From Pardosa pseudoannulata (lineage: Eukaryota > Arthropoda > Arachnida > Araneae > Lycosidae), in the NCBI GenBank assembly GCA_032207245.1, contig CM063510.1:46612692-46676691 (forward strand): 64,000 nucleotides of DNA, written 5' to 3'. Positions 1 through 11,359 of this stretch are shown here, in pieces; position 1 is the first letter of the stretch; each line of letters opens with the position of its first letter. Made by a program: the position numbers and the translations under genes. Below the pieces are notes generated by a model that was given only the letters and a program-made list of their open reading frames with translations, was not told where the DNA came from and did not search any database.

Positions 1-812
1 AGGTCAGTACATTCGATGAACTCTATTGGCACCATACCAAGCCTTGGTTAACCTCGAAACATGACAACTGGCATTGTCGTCCTGAAAGTAACAGGGGTCC
101 GACCCGTAAAACTGCCACAACGTAAAAAGCACATTATCATCCAAAATAGTGCAGTAGGCATCGGCGTTGAGCTTACCATGAATGGGGATCAAGGGTCCCA
201 GTCTATACCTGAAGAAACATCCCTAGACCATAATTCCACCTCCACCGAATTTGACTGTTGGCATAATACATTCTGGCAGGAGAGGTTCTCCACGCAAACG
301 CCAAACCAAAACCCTGCCATCCGAACGGCAAAGGGTGAACCTTGATTCGTCACTCCAAAGAACCCATTTCCACTGATCTGCATTCCAACTTCGATGTGCT
401 TTGCATCACATTAACCAAACAGCGCGTTTGTACATTGTGATCAAAGGCATATGGGCAGCAGCACGACGATGAAAACCAAGCAGATGTGCTGCCTTACGGA
501 TGGTATTCATTGAAACAATACTCCCGGATATGCCTGTTGAAACTCCACGTGGATGAGGGCCATCGGTTGGGTGAGGTTTTTCCGAATTTCTCTAGACAGC
601 ACTCGTCGGTCTCTATCTCCCAGTTTCGTTGGTCTGCGGACTCGGAACACATTCCGACAATCACCGCTCACCTTCCACTTGTTAAACACATAAGCCACTG
701 CCGATTTTAGGTACTTCAGATCGCTGGATATATCCCTTAAGGATCGGCCATATTTGGGATACCCGATAATTATAAATTTTTCGAAATCAGAGAGCTCCGA
801 ACTGCGCGGCAT
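1..812 (-). pseudogene. Tc1-like transposase pseudogene
   Basis: Tc1 transposase (DDE endonuclease moving DNA by cut-and-paste). The N-terminal part (507-812, minus) starts MPRSSELSDFEKFIIIGYPK and reads as the Tc1 helix-turn-helix DNA-binding region. The catalytic part is seen at about 4-395, with WKWVLWSDESRF around the second acidic position and CYFQDDNASCHVS further on. The frame is broken by a frameshift near 520, an in-frame TGA at 406-408 and an in-frame TAG at 223-225, where the family normally has Trp in the VWG motif. The last portion is cut by the window edge. No active protein is possible from this copy. Confidence 0.85.
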
Positions 813-937
813 CTTGCATGCGACTAATGCCGGTGCTGTTTCCTACACGATGTATACCGGCAGAGGCCGTGACGTACCTGACGTACCGCAGATATCGTCA
901 TTTGCATAGGTGTCCAAATACTTATTGGTAGACAGTG
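1..937 (-). mobile_element. Tc1-like DNA transposon, truncated by window edge
   Basis: A Tc1/mariner-superfamily element runs leftward and leaves the window at base 1. Its right end is an inverted-repeat-like terminus at about 911-937 that reads, on the minus strand, CACTGTCTACCAATAAGTAT, typical of Tc1 ends. It is bordered by the dinucleotide TA at 938-939, the expected target site. The transposase begins about 125 bp inside this end. The other end is outside the window, so total length is unknown. Confidence 0.8.
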
Positions 938-939
938 TA

Positions 940-1528
940 CAAATGTTCAGACATCGGTTTCTATTTCTAGTTTTATTTGAGCCATTCAGTGCACACATTG
1001 ATTAACTCCATTTTTTGGATATTGATAAAACTGGAACGTCAATGCACAAAATATGCCACGCAGTTCTCATTCAAACCAATATTCCCTAATTTTAATTATC
1101 AACATGGATTAATGATAAGTTTTTTGAGTTAGTGGGTCGGTGAATAGGCTACTCTTAGCACCTTTTAAGAGCTTTTATAATATATTTGTGATTTTTTTAA
1201 AAATGGAGCTAGTTAATGTGTGCCCTGAGCGTCTCAGTTAGTCTTGAGAACTTCTGCCAAAATTTCGCTACCGGCAAAATTAGTTCATGGTCAAAATTAT
1301 TAATTGTAGAATTATTGTAAAATAATGTTATAAAATGCTTAACAAATCTTTACCAATATAATGTCAAAAGCGTTGTGTTTAGACTATGCTTTGATACAAC
1401 ATTGATACGGGAAGTTAAAAATATTTTTCTAAAGGAAAATGCGTTTAATAATAATAGTAAGTTTGTAAAATTAGAACAGACAATTCCTTCTTCGACTGGT
1501 TGTTATGAAAAAACTAATATGATCCAAA
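940..1528. other. AT-rich spacer, nothing recognised
   Basis: Non-coding AT-rich DNA between the Tc1 end and the first SINE. No open frame of useful length, repeat or hairpin was seen. Confidence 0.5.
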
Positions 1529-1540
1529 CACTTACATGCA

Positions 1541-1684
1541 GTTTGGTTTGGTTTCGAGTGCTACGGTCTAATTTTTGCAACACGAGGGCAGATGAGACCG
1601 GGACCTACTGCTTAAAGCCGATTCCGAACGGCTACGAACATCCATACCACTGTGGGATTCAAACCCATGAACTCCGAAGGCCAG
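1541..1684 (-). mobile_element. tRNA-derived SINE (family 1), 5'-truncated, perfect TSD
   Basis: Minus-strand copy of the window's most frequent SINE. The tail shows as TTTGGTTTGG on the plus strand, followed by the conserved body (TGAGACCGGGACCTACTGCT). The B-box region is recognisable at about 1660-1670, but the first ~30 bp with the A box are missing. Twelve-base direct repeats CACTTACATGCA lie exactly at 1529-1540 and 1685-1696, so the truncated copy is a complete insertion product and not a later deletion. Confidence 0.9.
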
Positions 1685-1696
1685 CACTTACATGCA

Positions 1697-3182
1697 TTAG
1701 TAGCTGAAGCAGTAGTACACTTTTAAAATCTCCTATCAGTTTCAATAAATAAATGAAGAGATTGATTCAACCCAAATCAGTGATAAGTTACAGAGGTGGA
1801 AAAACTATGTACTGTGGCTATAGGTTCGTACAACAAATAACGTGAATAGTTTTTGTCCAGTAACGATCAGCAAGTTTCCATTGATGTTTAGCACAGTAGG
1901 TTGGCCTAACTGAAGATTGAGTTTCTTTAAAGAAGTTACATAAAAAAATATAAAAATATCAAAGTTTATTTTTTCTTTCTCAAAACGACGCAAATAAAAA
2001 ACAGTTCAACGATACATCCAAAACAGTTGGCCGATAATACAAAACTAAGTTGTAAATTAAACATTCTGGCAAGTGACTAATTTATGTAACTTAACGATGA
2101 AAAAAAAAAACTATATCGAAGAAGCAAAAACACTTACGAGCAACAGGCATCACCAGGCAAAAGCTGAACGTTAAGTCCCCCTTTTACACTCCTTCTTGAT
2201 TTCGTAAACTTTACAATTATTTACATGCTGTAGAAAAAAAGACCACGGAGCATACAAAAAACGATTTCGAAATTACTAAATAACTGCTCTCCCATGGACT
2301 TCAGACATGAAAAATAAAACGAGATCAAGTAACCAAGATTAAAAATAGTTAAATTCCCTTGATTTATGTTAACCTTTATCAGATTGAAATTTAATAGAAA
2401 CCAACATAACCCACTTAACTTAAACACACTTGGTTAGTGTCAAAAAAATTAAATTATGATTAAAAGTTTAACGAATTACAAGGAATGGGATCCGTGTATT
2501 TGGTAACAAATAGGAGTACTACTCAAAATTGATTCTGAACAACTACAGACATTCATTACGATATTTAAGAATAGAAAGCGCGGAATCTGCGCTTAAAAAG
2601 CGTTACCATCCTTTTTCAATCCACGTGTTGTCAAAGTTGTTTTGACTTCTAGGTCAGATTAAATATCAGTTGTAACTGTTTTAAAAGTAATGACATGTCG
2701 ATAAAATGCATCAGTGATAAAAAAAAATTGTTTTCCAACCACACATGTCTCGCATCTCATGCAATGATCCATATTTGTTAGTCCGTGGGTCACTTCACTT
2801 TCGCCAAATATTTCGAAGATCAAAGAAAGGTATTTATTAAAAAGTTAATTTTGTTAACAATTAGTTATTTTACATAAAGAACAAAACAAAAATAATTTTA
2901 ATGTAATGAAAATATATGGAAGATATATATGAACATATATAATCGTAAGAAAGACTGCTTTAGTAATTGCTATAGAATTTAGTAAATTTCAGTGTGGGCT
3001 CCCGGTATCGTACTATTATTTCAAATCTGATTGATAACAAAGAAGTTAAAAGAATTCAAAATTCAGTATTTTTAAATTAAACATACCAAAGTATACCATC
3101 GAATAGCCTTAGTCGAATATTAAAATATAAGATTTTAAATTTTAGATCGTTCATACAGTTTACAACGTTTAAGTCGGTGGGT
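1697..3182. other. AT-rich spacer, nothing recognised
   Basis: Contains an A-run near 2101 and scattered short ORFs without family resemblance. No repeat shared with the rest of the window was noticed. Confidence 0.45.
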
Positions 3183-3358
3183 GATTGGTTTCGTACGCTA
3201 CGATTTATGTTTTGTTGCTCGATGGGTATTGAGACCGGGACCTACTACTTAATGTCGATTTCGAACGGCTATAAATATCTATTTCATCAGTAGGTTTGAA
3301 TGAACTTACGAACTCAAGCGCCGAAGAATAGTGCCTTACCCATTTGGTCATCGTTTGA
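3183..3358 (-). mobile_element. SINE family 1, strongly diverged copy
   Basis: The order of SINE blocks is retained (GGTTTCGTACGCTACG, then TGAGACCGGGACCTACTACT, then a degenerate tRNA-like head ending near CCATTTGGTCATCGTTTG), but substitutions are frequent and no TSD is visible. This is one of the oldest copies here. Confidence 0.75.
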
Positions 3359-3360
3359 CC

Positions 3361-4667
3361 ACTGAAATAATTTCAATAAATTTCAAGTCAAAAAAAATTT
3401 TTTTTCCTATCTAGGAAACAAATACGGTCATTTTTTATTGTATGCGATCATTCAGATTTTAGAATTAAATTTAATTCTTATAATAAACATTAGAGAAAAA
3501 TATTTAAAAATTTTTTGAAAAAGTTAAAAATTCTATTTTGTCTGTAAAAAATGTTTCTAATATCTCTTTTATAACAGAATTTGATACAATGAATCTTCCA
3601 AAACATATCAATTTAATTTTTTTTATATATATGCCGTAAAGTAAAACAGCAAAGTAATAGAACAGGTAGAAATTCATCGGGGATATTTGAAGTGTTCATA
3701 TATCAAAGATATTTTTAAGCATTTGAACTATTGTTAGTAATAAACATATTGCCTTGTACTAATTCTTATATTCAACATAAGATATTGAGTAATAAAAACC
3801 CCTTTTAGTTTCTCATTTCTTTCACAACCCAGCAAGATAGAAATTTAAAAATTTTAGTCGGCGTTCTACCAACTGAAAGTGTTCTGAAATCTCAAAGTAA
3901 CCGAAAAATTTACAAAAAATTCAAACAAAATGTATTCGTTTATTTTAATTATCAGATCTTTAGCTTTCAGTTTGTTTCTAGAGTCATTAGATATCGTGAT
4001 GCATCTGTGCTGTTAAAGTGCCAGACTTCGTTAGAATAGTATTTTAAGTTTTTAAATAAAGAGATTCCTACAGCATACTTAGGAATGTTTATCCAATTAT
4101 AAAATACATCTTTATTTTTTATCGTATAAAAATTTTAAATTGAATTTCTAAAAAACTAGGGTTTTTGCTACAAGGTCACGCAATAGAATTATAATAATTT
4201 TAACAATTTAATGAAATTTTAACTGTATGTTATTAATAATGCTATGCATGTAATGCACAAAAAGATTATAAATATATTTGTTTAGAGTTTAATTGTTGGC
4301 ATTTGTGTTAGACATTTTATATTTTCTTTCTTGAATTTTTCTCAAACTTACTTAATTAGATTATAAATCATTTATACTTAACAACGGTTTTATTCCTTAG
4401 ATTCAATGCTTACGTAATGGATATATGCCTTCATATCCAAGTAAAATCGATATATACATACTTTTTTAAGTAATATGCATATTTTTTTATATTTTTTTCT
4501 TATTTATTTTGTAGCTATTAGTGTTATTGTAACAAAATATGCTTTCTCTTTTAATTTTCGCCAAATTTCATTAAAAAAAATAAATGAATCTATTTTGATT
4601 CTCACATTACTCAATGTTTTATAACTTAATATGTTGTTATTCCTCTGTAAAGAGTCTGGACAGCGCG
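3361..4667. other. AT-rich spacer, nothing recognised
   Basis: About 1.3 kb of very AT-rich sequence with many short homopolymer runs. No coding potential or repeat structure was identified. Confidence 0.45.
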
Positions 4668-5222
4668 ACCAGTGTGTCGCATACATGTGCCCTTTTTAAT
4701 ATCTGCAAAATCACCCTCATGGACCCCTTGCACACGGCGTTCCTTGGGAAAATAGGAGCTGGCCGGCAAAGGGGGGCAGATGAGCTTTTTCGGATGCGCT
4801 TTTTTGTGTTTTTGCAGGTTGGCAGTACATCTGGAAGGGAGAACTTCTCTTTTCGGCAGGGTTCAAGTGTCGAAAATGCTGACCCCCCCCCCGAGGAAAG
4901 GAGAGAAGATCTGCAAGGAACAGTTGGATTCGGGCATACGGCTTGGAGACATTTTGCAGCGAGAGAATTGTATTTTGGATATGAAAATGCTTGGTTAATC
5001 CTTTTTGATTTTAGGCAGGCTCCGAGGCTTAGAAATATGTCAATTTGGTTTACTTCAATTTTTAATGAATGTTTTAAATAAATGTGTGTTGTCCGTCTAA
5101 GCCTTTTGAGCCTCATTTTGGGTTATGCATCCCAGCGACATTCTATGAACATACTTGCCCCAGTAAAGTAGGCGGGCAGGTCCACGTTAGCATAGCGCCC
5201 CAGAGAAGGTAGGGTGTTATTA
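4668..5222 (+). repeat. LTR-like dispersed repeat, copy 1
   Basis: About 555 bp, closely matched by 24635-25201. Both copies begin near TGTGT..CGCATAC and end at ATTACA, giving TG...CA ends. An AATAAA signal at about 5078 is followed by GTGTGTTGTCCGTCTAAG, like the R region of an LTR. It is GC-richer than its flanks, with a C-run near 4881. No matching internal region, primer-binding site or TSD was seen, and some similarity may continue ~25 bp upstream. A solo LTR is the best reading, but another repeat class is possible. Confidence 0.5.
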
Positions 5223-5349
5223 CATCCTCCCCCTGGTTAGGCTTACCTACACCAGGTACAAGAGACCACGTCTCAATATGCGACTAAGGGTAATGTGCGG
5301 GTTCATTTTGAGAAAGGAGCCACCAGGCCTTAACATTGACTTAACCTTA

Positions 5350-5577
5350 ATAAGGTTGCCTCGTAATTTAGAAGCAAGGACCAAGCAGAAGACCCCTAAG
5401 CTTGTCTTACCATCTCCAGAGGTATTGTTTCAGAACTCGAAAGACATTGCGACAACGAACCTATTTGCACGTGCTCCAGACGGTTTTAATGAACACGGTG
5501 TCTCTTTGTCCGTTTCGACTCTCAATTCCGCTACCTTCTGGTTATGAGATCACTGCCTTTTCTGAATGAGCTGCCAC
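5350..5577 (-). mobile_element. tRNA-derived SINE (family 2), copy A
   Basis: Resembles 32935-33185 and 33825-34425. On the minus strand the head reads GCCGTGGCAGCTCATTCAG (A-box-like), then CTCATAACCAGAAGG. The body ends with the conserved stretch that on the plus strand reads CCTCGTAATTTAGAAGCAAG. The B box is degenerate. It follows the LTR-like repeat by ~130 bp. Confidence 0.6.
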
Positions 5578-6415
5578 GGCTTATAATTTATTGCAATAAC
5601 TTTTAAGAAATAATTACATAAAATTTTATTAAAAAATTTTTGGGCTCCGTACATTTTCGGTTACCTTAATTGTAACACACATCAAATTTCTGCATCCACA
5701 GAGTTTTTTTTATTCGAAACAAATCATTTTCTTAAACCGCTTTTTCTCGTACTTTAAGCACGCAAAGTGATTACTGGAAAGTGCAGGAGGAGGGATTATC
5801 CTTTTTTAATACCCCGAAGTTCCAGTTTTGTATTTTATGGACGAATAAAGCAGGTTAGACCAACTTTCGCGATAATAATCTACATTTTACGCTCTTTCGG
5901 GGTGGCAGTAAAATTACGAGTCTAAAGTCTAAAAATATTTTAGATTTATGACATCATCGTATCAGATATACCGGCCGCAAGTTTATCTCCTCTTATCGAC
6001 GGCGAACCTAATCTTTAGCGTTAGGTAATGACAAAACAGGACGACAACCTCCGGTTATTTACTATCTTATCACGTTAGATGCTCTGTGGACCATATTAAA
6101 ATAGACCTTTATTTAATCTCTTAAATTCTTTTTTTTTTCTATACTCGAATTTTCAGAAAAAAATATCAGAAGAATCGTTTCGACGAATAGAAAATTATTG
6201 ATAGTGGATAGGATGAAAGAAGCAATCGGTTCGTAATTCAGTAAGTAATATCTCTGATAACCGGCGATTACAGAATAATGGTAGTTTTTTAAAGATATAA
6301 ATTTAAATCCGAAATTTACATAAAGAGCTCAATGAAATACATTGATAACAACCCGGATTTGAAATCGTAAACCTTTTAGCACAAAAATATCGGCGATATC
6401 AAAATTACAGTATCG
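5578..6415. other. AT-rich spacer, nothing recognised
   Basis: Mixed AT-rich sequence up to the TSD of the next element. No frame or repeat was identified. Confidence 0.45.
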
Positions 6416-6423
6416 GCCCACAT

Positions 6424-6710
6424 TAGGGATGGACAAACTTTTTCGGCCGCGGGCCAAAATCAAAAGAAAATAAATTTGGCGGGCCAAGATAAATTTTTCT
6501 AAAATTTTAAAAACAATATACAAGTACTTAACGGTTTAAATACGTTAATGAGATGAATGAAATTGCGATTTCATTTTTAAAAGTTCCTTATACTGAGGTT
6601 CGAAGTGAGATAAATACATATTTCTTTTAATTTGCCTCGGACCGGCAACTTAAAATTCCATCCGCGGGCAGGATAAAGCCTTCCAGATGGCTGGATTTTG
6701 CCCATCCCTG
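6424..6710. mobile_element. hAT-type MITE, internally deleted derivative
   Basis: Ends are inverted: TAGGGATGGACAAAC on the left and GTTTTGCCCATCCCTG-like on the right (TTTTGCCCATCCCTG at 6696-6710). Eight-base direct repeats GCCCACAT (6416-6423) and GCCTACAT (6711-6718) match at 7 of 8 positions, as expected for hAT. It is the same family as 30934-31416 but lacks about 200 bp from the middle, joining at GAAGTGAGATAAATA. It keeps the last ~20 codons of the transposase C terminus (minus strand). Confidence 0.85.
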
Positions 6711-6718
6711 GCCTACAT

Positions 6719-7100
6719 TAAATGCACCCTCCCTCTCCCTTTAAGTGATATCTTTTGAATACCATTTTTAATCGCTTTTATTTAACTTCTGGTATAATGA
6801 GGAGATTTCAATGTCTTCAAAATTATTAAAATTTCAATTAAAATACCAAAACGAAATTTTTAAGATCGAAATCATTTGATCTAATTACATTGAACAAATC
6901 TTAGGATTACCTGATGGATTGATAAAGCAATTTACAATCGGAGAAGTGATCCTCGACAAGATAAGAAGGATGTCACCGAATTTGATATTAAGGAAGAAAG
7001 AGCCTTTATATAGTTAAGTACCCAAGGACCAAGTTTACAGTGACATATTGTTAACATCTACCTAAAGGGGCTCTAAAAGAAGGAGAGGCAGAAGGAGGTA
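6719..7100. other. spacer, nothing recognised
   Basis: AT-rich segment leading into the minisatellite. Near 7101-7150 a short direct repeat (TTGGCCAAATCA, two copies ~34 bp apart) precedes the array. Confidence 0.45.
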
Positions 7101-7910
7101 CTTTGGCCAAATCAAAAGTCGTACGGAGTCCTTGGCCAAATCAGAAGTCGGGGGATCTTATTCTACCAATAAAATAATTTAAGAGATCCTATTGATCAAG
7201 TGTGTGAGAGAGGTGTATCATGGAACAGGAGATAAAAAGATGGTAAAAAAATTTAAAAAAGGGAGTAGAGAGAACTAGAAAAGCAAAGGAAAGAAATTCA
7301 GAGAGGGAATTGCGGAGAACCTAAAAGAGGCAACAGTCGAAGGACCTTACTCTACCAATAAAATAATTTAAGAGATCCTATTGATCAAGTGTGGAACAGA
7401 GGTGTACCATGCAACATGAGATAAAAAGTTGGCAAAAAAATTAAAAAGGGGAGTAGAGAGAACTAGAAAAGCAGAGGAAAGAAATCCAGAGAGGGAATTG
7501 CGGAGAACCTAAAAGAGGCAACAGTCGAAGGACCTTACTCTACCAATAAAATAATTTAAGAGATCCTATTGATCAAGTGTGTGAGAGAGGTGTATCATGG
7601 AACAGGAGATAAAAACATGGTAAAAAAATTTAAAAAAGGGAGTAGAGAGAACTAGAAAAGCAGAGGAAAGAAATCCAGAGAGGGAATTGCGGAGAACCTA
7701 AAAGAGGCAACAGTCGAAGGACCTTACTCTACCAATAAAATAATTTAAGAGATCCTATTGATCAAGTGTGGAACAGAGGTGTACCATGCAACATGAGATA
7801 AAAAGTTGGCAAAAAAAATTAAAAAGGGGAGTAGAGAGAACGAGAAAACCAGAGGAGAAAACTTAAAGGAATAGAAGGAATTGTGGAGAACCTAAAAGAG
7901 GCAACTTTGA
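7101..7910. repeat. 189-bp minisatellite with dimeric (377-bp) higher-order period
   Basis: The landmark TCTACCAATAAAATAATTT starts at 7162, 7351, 7539 and 7728, giving unit lengths of 189, 188 and 189 bp. Units 1 and 3 share GTGTGAGAGAGGTGTATCAT. Units 2 and 4 share GTGGAACAGAGGTGTACCAT and GAGATAAAAAGTTGGC. The array is therefore an (AB)2 dimer repeat. The purine-rich plus strand has no open frame through the units. Confidence 0.93.
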
Positions 7911-8464
7911 AAAAATGCGTTAGACTCTACAACCAGCATTGAGAATTAGTGCCCGGCAGCAAGACGGTGATTTAATCTCCGTCAACGCTCGAGTTCAATG
8001 TCTGGATGCCAAGCAACCTCATCATAATTTTAGTATCATGACACCTTGTCCACAGATTCTCTTATAACCTGTTCAGATCCTAGCACCTCTCATTATCGTG
8101 CCCTTCTGCAAATTAGGTTCATATTTCCCTTTTTGAATTTTATCTGATCCTCATTTTATACCCTAATTTTTAAAAATATATAATTATTTAATTGCTCCCG
8201 AATCTCAACATAAAGTAGATAGTTGTCAAAATAAATTAAACAATTTTAATTAATTAATTGTAAAAAATTGTAAATAATTTAATTTTTTTATTCATGTTTG
8301 TAGTCTCTTCATACAATCTGGCGCAATTAAGCATTAAAACTAAATCTAAAAACACAACGCAAACCAAATAAAACCACCCTCATGTGCTATCAAAATGAAA
8401 TAACTATGATTACAGCCACCAAATGAATAAACTTAGGAGAGCTGCGTAACAGTGGTGTCAGTTG
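7911..8464. other. AT-rich spacer, nothing recognised
   Basis: Contains TTAATTAATTAATTG-type simple sequence near 8247. No gene or repeat copy was identified. Confidence 0.45.
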
Positions 8465-8564
8465 AAATTTTATAATCAGTTTTTAACTACCTTCTTGACT
8501 AATTAGAGATCTAAAATTTTGCACATAGATTCATTACCGGTGACATATTCAACCACAACAATTT

Positions 8565-8744
8565 GGTTTGGTTTAGTTTGGAACGCTACGGTCTACTGTT
8601 TTGCACACGAGGGCTAATGAGACCGGTACCTACTGCTTAAAGCCGATTCCGAAAGGCTACGAACACCCATGCCATAGTGGGATACCACCCACGAACTCCG
8701 GTACCGACGATCAGCGCCCTAACCAATCGGCCAACGTTCGGCAT
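8565..8744 (-). mobile_element. SINE family 1, full length, perfect TSD
   Basis: Full minus-strand SINE ending in ...CCAATCGGCCAACGTTCGGC. The 11-bp TSD CACAACAATTT lies at 8554-8564 and 8745-8755. It is inserted in the large dispersed repeat about 55 bp right of the GAGATCT landmark. Confidence 0.92.
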
Positions 8745-9240
8745 CACAACAATTTAGATTGGAGAGAAAAATAATGAGTTTGGTAAATACATAAAACTGT
8801 TCAGATGTATTTGGAATCTGGATTGCATTGATTTTAAACTAGTACCACCAATTGCAAGCGGCATAACTAAAAAATTAAAAGCAATTTGTGCAAAGTCAAA
8901 ATAAAGATTCCTGATTCAGTAAAGATTGCACACACATATTTTTATGTTTTTGTAAAATTTTAAAAATTAAGTTACATTTTAAAAAATATTTTAACATTTT
9001 TGATATATTTGTGATTTTATTTTTGTTTTTACATGAGACAATTACAAAGGAAACAGAATTATTTAAAGCGATTTATAAAAAAAAAGGAATGATTGTGAAT
9101 TTCAAAATATTCGAAGCGGAATCTATTAGTTGCAAGGAATTAATAACTTGGGGTCAAAATTAACTGACTAAAAATAACAGAAAACTTATAACTTGAGTGA
9201 GTGACCTGAACTTTGATAGCAATTACACTTTACTTTGATG

Positions 9241-9760
9241 ATTAATGTCTGATAATTGCTTTAAGATATGTTGAAAAATTATGGATGAAAATTGATTACA
9301 AAATTTGAGACTAAAAGACCAAAATAGAATAAAAAAAGTTTTTTTAAATTGTAGTTTGTCTGATAATTGCTTTAATATAAGTTGAAAAAATTACGGATGA
9401 AAATTCATTACAAAATTTGAAACAAAAAGACCAAAATAAAATTTAAAAAAACAATTTTTTACGAATCGGAGATTGTCTAATAATTGCTTTAATGTAAGTT
9501 GAAAAAATTACAAAATTTGAGACAAAAAGACCAAAATAGAATAAAAAAAAATTTTTTAATCGAGATTGTACAATTGCTTTAATATAAGTTGAAAAAATTA
9601 CGGATGAAAATTGATTACAAAATTTGAGACTACAAAGACCAAAACAGAATAAAAAACAAATTTTTATAAATTGCAGATTGTCTGACAATTGCTTTAGTTT
9701 AAGTTGAAAATATTACGGATGAAAATTGATTACAAAATTTGAGACTAAAAAGTTCAAAAT
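9241..9760. repeat. ~118-bp minisatellite, about five units
   Basis: AATTGCTTTAA-type landmarks occur near 9255, 9366, 9484, 9572 and 9688, each followed by a GTTGAAAAAATTAC-like block and ACAAAATTTGAGAC. Unit 3 is shorter through an internal deletion. The collinear copy near 63.2 kb has at most one such unit, so this is a local expansion inside the large repeat. Confidence 0.88.
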
Positions 9761-9887
9761 AAATTAAATAGAAAAAAATTAAATCGCTTGTATTTAACAA
9801 AATTATAATAAAAAATTTAAAAATTTTAATAAAGCTCATGAAAGAGAAATTGAGTGAAAAATTCCTATATGAAAATTGAAATGTGCA

Positions 9888-10705
9888 TGTTGTAATGTAC
9901 TTACAACCATAACACCAGTGTTCGGTTACAAGGGGAAACACAGTAAGAATATAATACTTTATATTGAGATTCATACATTTATTCTGTACATTCATTTACA
10001 AATTGCTTCTTGGTTATCATATATCATAATCATCAATTATTTATGTCTTATATTTACACCATAATTATTACAATTCTCTTTATAATGCTTAATTATTCAA
10101 TTACAAGGTTAAATCATTAATAGAGGCCTAAGTGACTGTAAATATTATTTTATCTTTACCTCCATTAAAGGCACAGGGGAGCAGGCAGGGGCTTTCCTCA
10201 CGCGATGTGTCGGTCCTTCAGTGGGTCCAAAGAATCAGGCAGGATCTCTCCTCATGTGGTGTCGGTCCGGACGCACGGGACGAGTTGGTGATGGTGAGCG
10301 GGGCTTCGGATTCTATGTCCCACTTCTCTCGAATCCCGACTTCAACTTCTCTCCTTAACTTCGTTTCCAAACTGCTCACCTAGGTTTTAACGCCCCTTTT
10401 TCTTTCTTTCCAATCGCTTGTTTCGGGAAATTTTCCCACATCTGCACCCCCTTCGGGAGTGCAGGTGGGCTCATTAAAGTAGCCCCTTTTGTACAAGCTG
10501 ACATTATTTTTAGCCCCTGCTCCCATAACTCACGGTTACATCTCCGTGCGAGCTTGACCGTTACGCTGCCATTCCGTGATCTATACCTTCTCTGAGGGAG
10601 TCAATAAACAAGACGTGCTTAATTGGAGTCCTAAATTCCTCTAGGAAAACTCTTCCACCGCTGTGCATGCACATGCAGACCGTCGTGAGAAAGTACCTCG
10701 GTACA
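9888..10705 (+). mobile_element. solo LTR (818 bp) with 5-bp TSD and paralogous empty sites
   Basis: Starts TGTTGTAATGTACTTACAAC and ends CTCGGTACA (TG...CA). The TSD GTGCA lies at 9883-9887 and 10706-10710. The un-inserted site is visible in the paralogs at about 63390 (AAATGTGCTCATATAGAAAA) and, inverted, near 10985. An AATAAA signal lies at about 10603. A second copy, interrupted by Tigger, is at 39769-41614. No internal retrotransposon region flanks it, so it is a solo LTR. The superfamily is not determined. Confidence 0.88.
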
Positions 10706-10899
10706 GTGCAGATATAGAAAAATTGCTTGAAGAGATTCTATGAGATGAAAGCCGGTTGTTATTATGGGTTATGTGACTAAAAACAAAAGCGTGGGTCACA
10801 GTTGGAATCAGTGTTAAAGTAATATATTTTCAATACAGATATAATTATATAAGGGAATATTTAAGTACTAATATGACATTTAATTGTTATATGTTGAGC

Positions 10900-11045
10900 A
10901 CCCTACATTTTTATTTTTAGTCGCATAAACCATCATAACAATTGGCTCTTTTCCTTTAGAAATTCCTCAAATAATTTTTCTAGATCAGCGCATTACAATT
11001 TTCATATCGAAGCTTTTCAATAATTTTATTTTCATAATCTGTTAA
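10900..11045 (-). repeat. inverted partial copy of the large dispersed repeat
   Basis: Read on the minus strand it runs AATAAAATTATTGAAAAG...ATATGAAAATTGTAATG...GACTAAAAATAAAAATG, parallel to 9835-9887 joined to 10706-10790. It lacks the 818-bp LTR, giving an independent empty site, and forms an inverted pair with 10710-10830. Confidence 0.7.
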
Positions 11046-11359
11046 AAACTTATTTTGATATTTAGCAAGGGTGGTAATATTACCCCGTTATTTTTAAATA
11101 TCTTTTTTTGATATTTAGCAGTATTTGTCAGCATTTCCCCGATACCTCAGAAATTATGTTTTGATGTTTAACGATGTTCACCGCTTGGTAATTTTGCCAT
11201 GAAATCTGGTTCATTCTCTTCTGTTGGAAGTGAGGCTTTTTCTAGATGTTTAGTAGTTTTACGTTTAAAATTTGTATTACCCGGCAATATTTCCCAGAAC
11301 GAAAATCGACCACAGATCACATTGATGTATGATCAAAGATTCCCACATAGAACACCTAT
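11046..11359. repeat. weak degenerate ~50-bp direct repeats
   Basis: GATATTTAGCA or GATGTTTAACGA-like blocks recur near 11057, 11110 and 11162, each followed by TATTaCCCCG or TTTCCCCGAT-like text. Divergence is high, so the repeat call is tentative. Confidence 0.35.

Larger units (their letters stand above)
8465..10850 (+). repeat. large dispersed repeat (host of several insertions), copy 1
   Basis: Collinear with about 60620-60658 plus 62811-64000. Shared landmarks in order are GAGATCTAAAATTTTGCACA (8505), GAGAAATTGAGTGAAAA (9844), ATAGAAAAATTGCTTG (10714) and GAATCAGTGTTAAAGTAA (10806). A fragment of its left part recurs inverted at 27431-27485, and its right part recurs inverted at 10900-11045. 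This copy has gained a SINE, a tandem array and a solo LTR. The identity of the parent element is unknown; no coding remnant was seen. Confidence 0.65.

Noticed and set aside
4614..5116. 155- and 159-codon frames on opposite strands
   Set aside because: They lie within the LTR-like repeat, overlap on both strands, and match only the other repeat copy.
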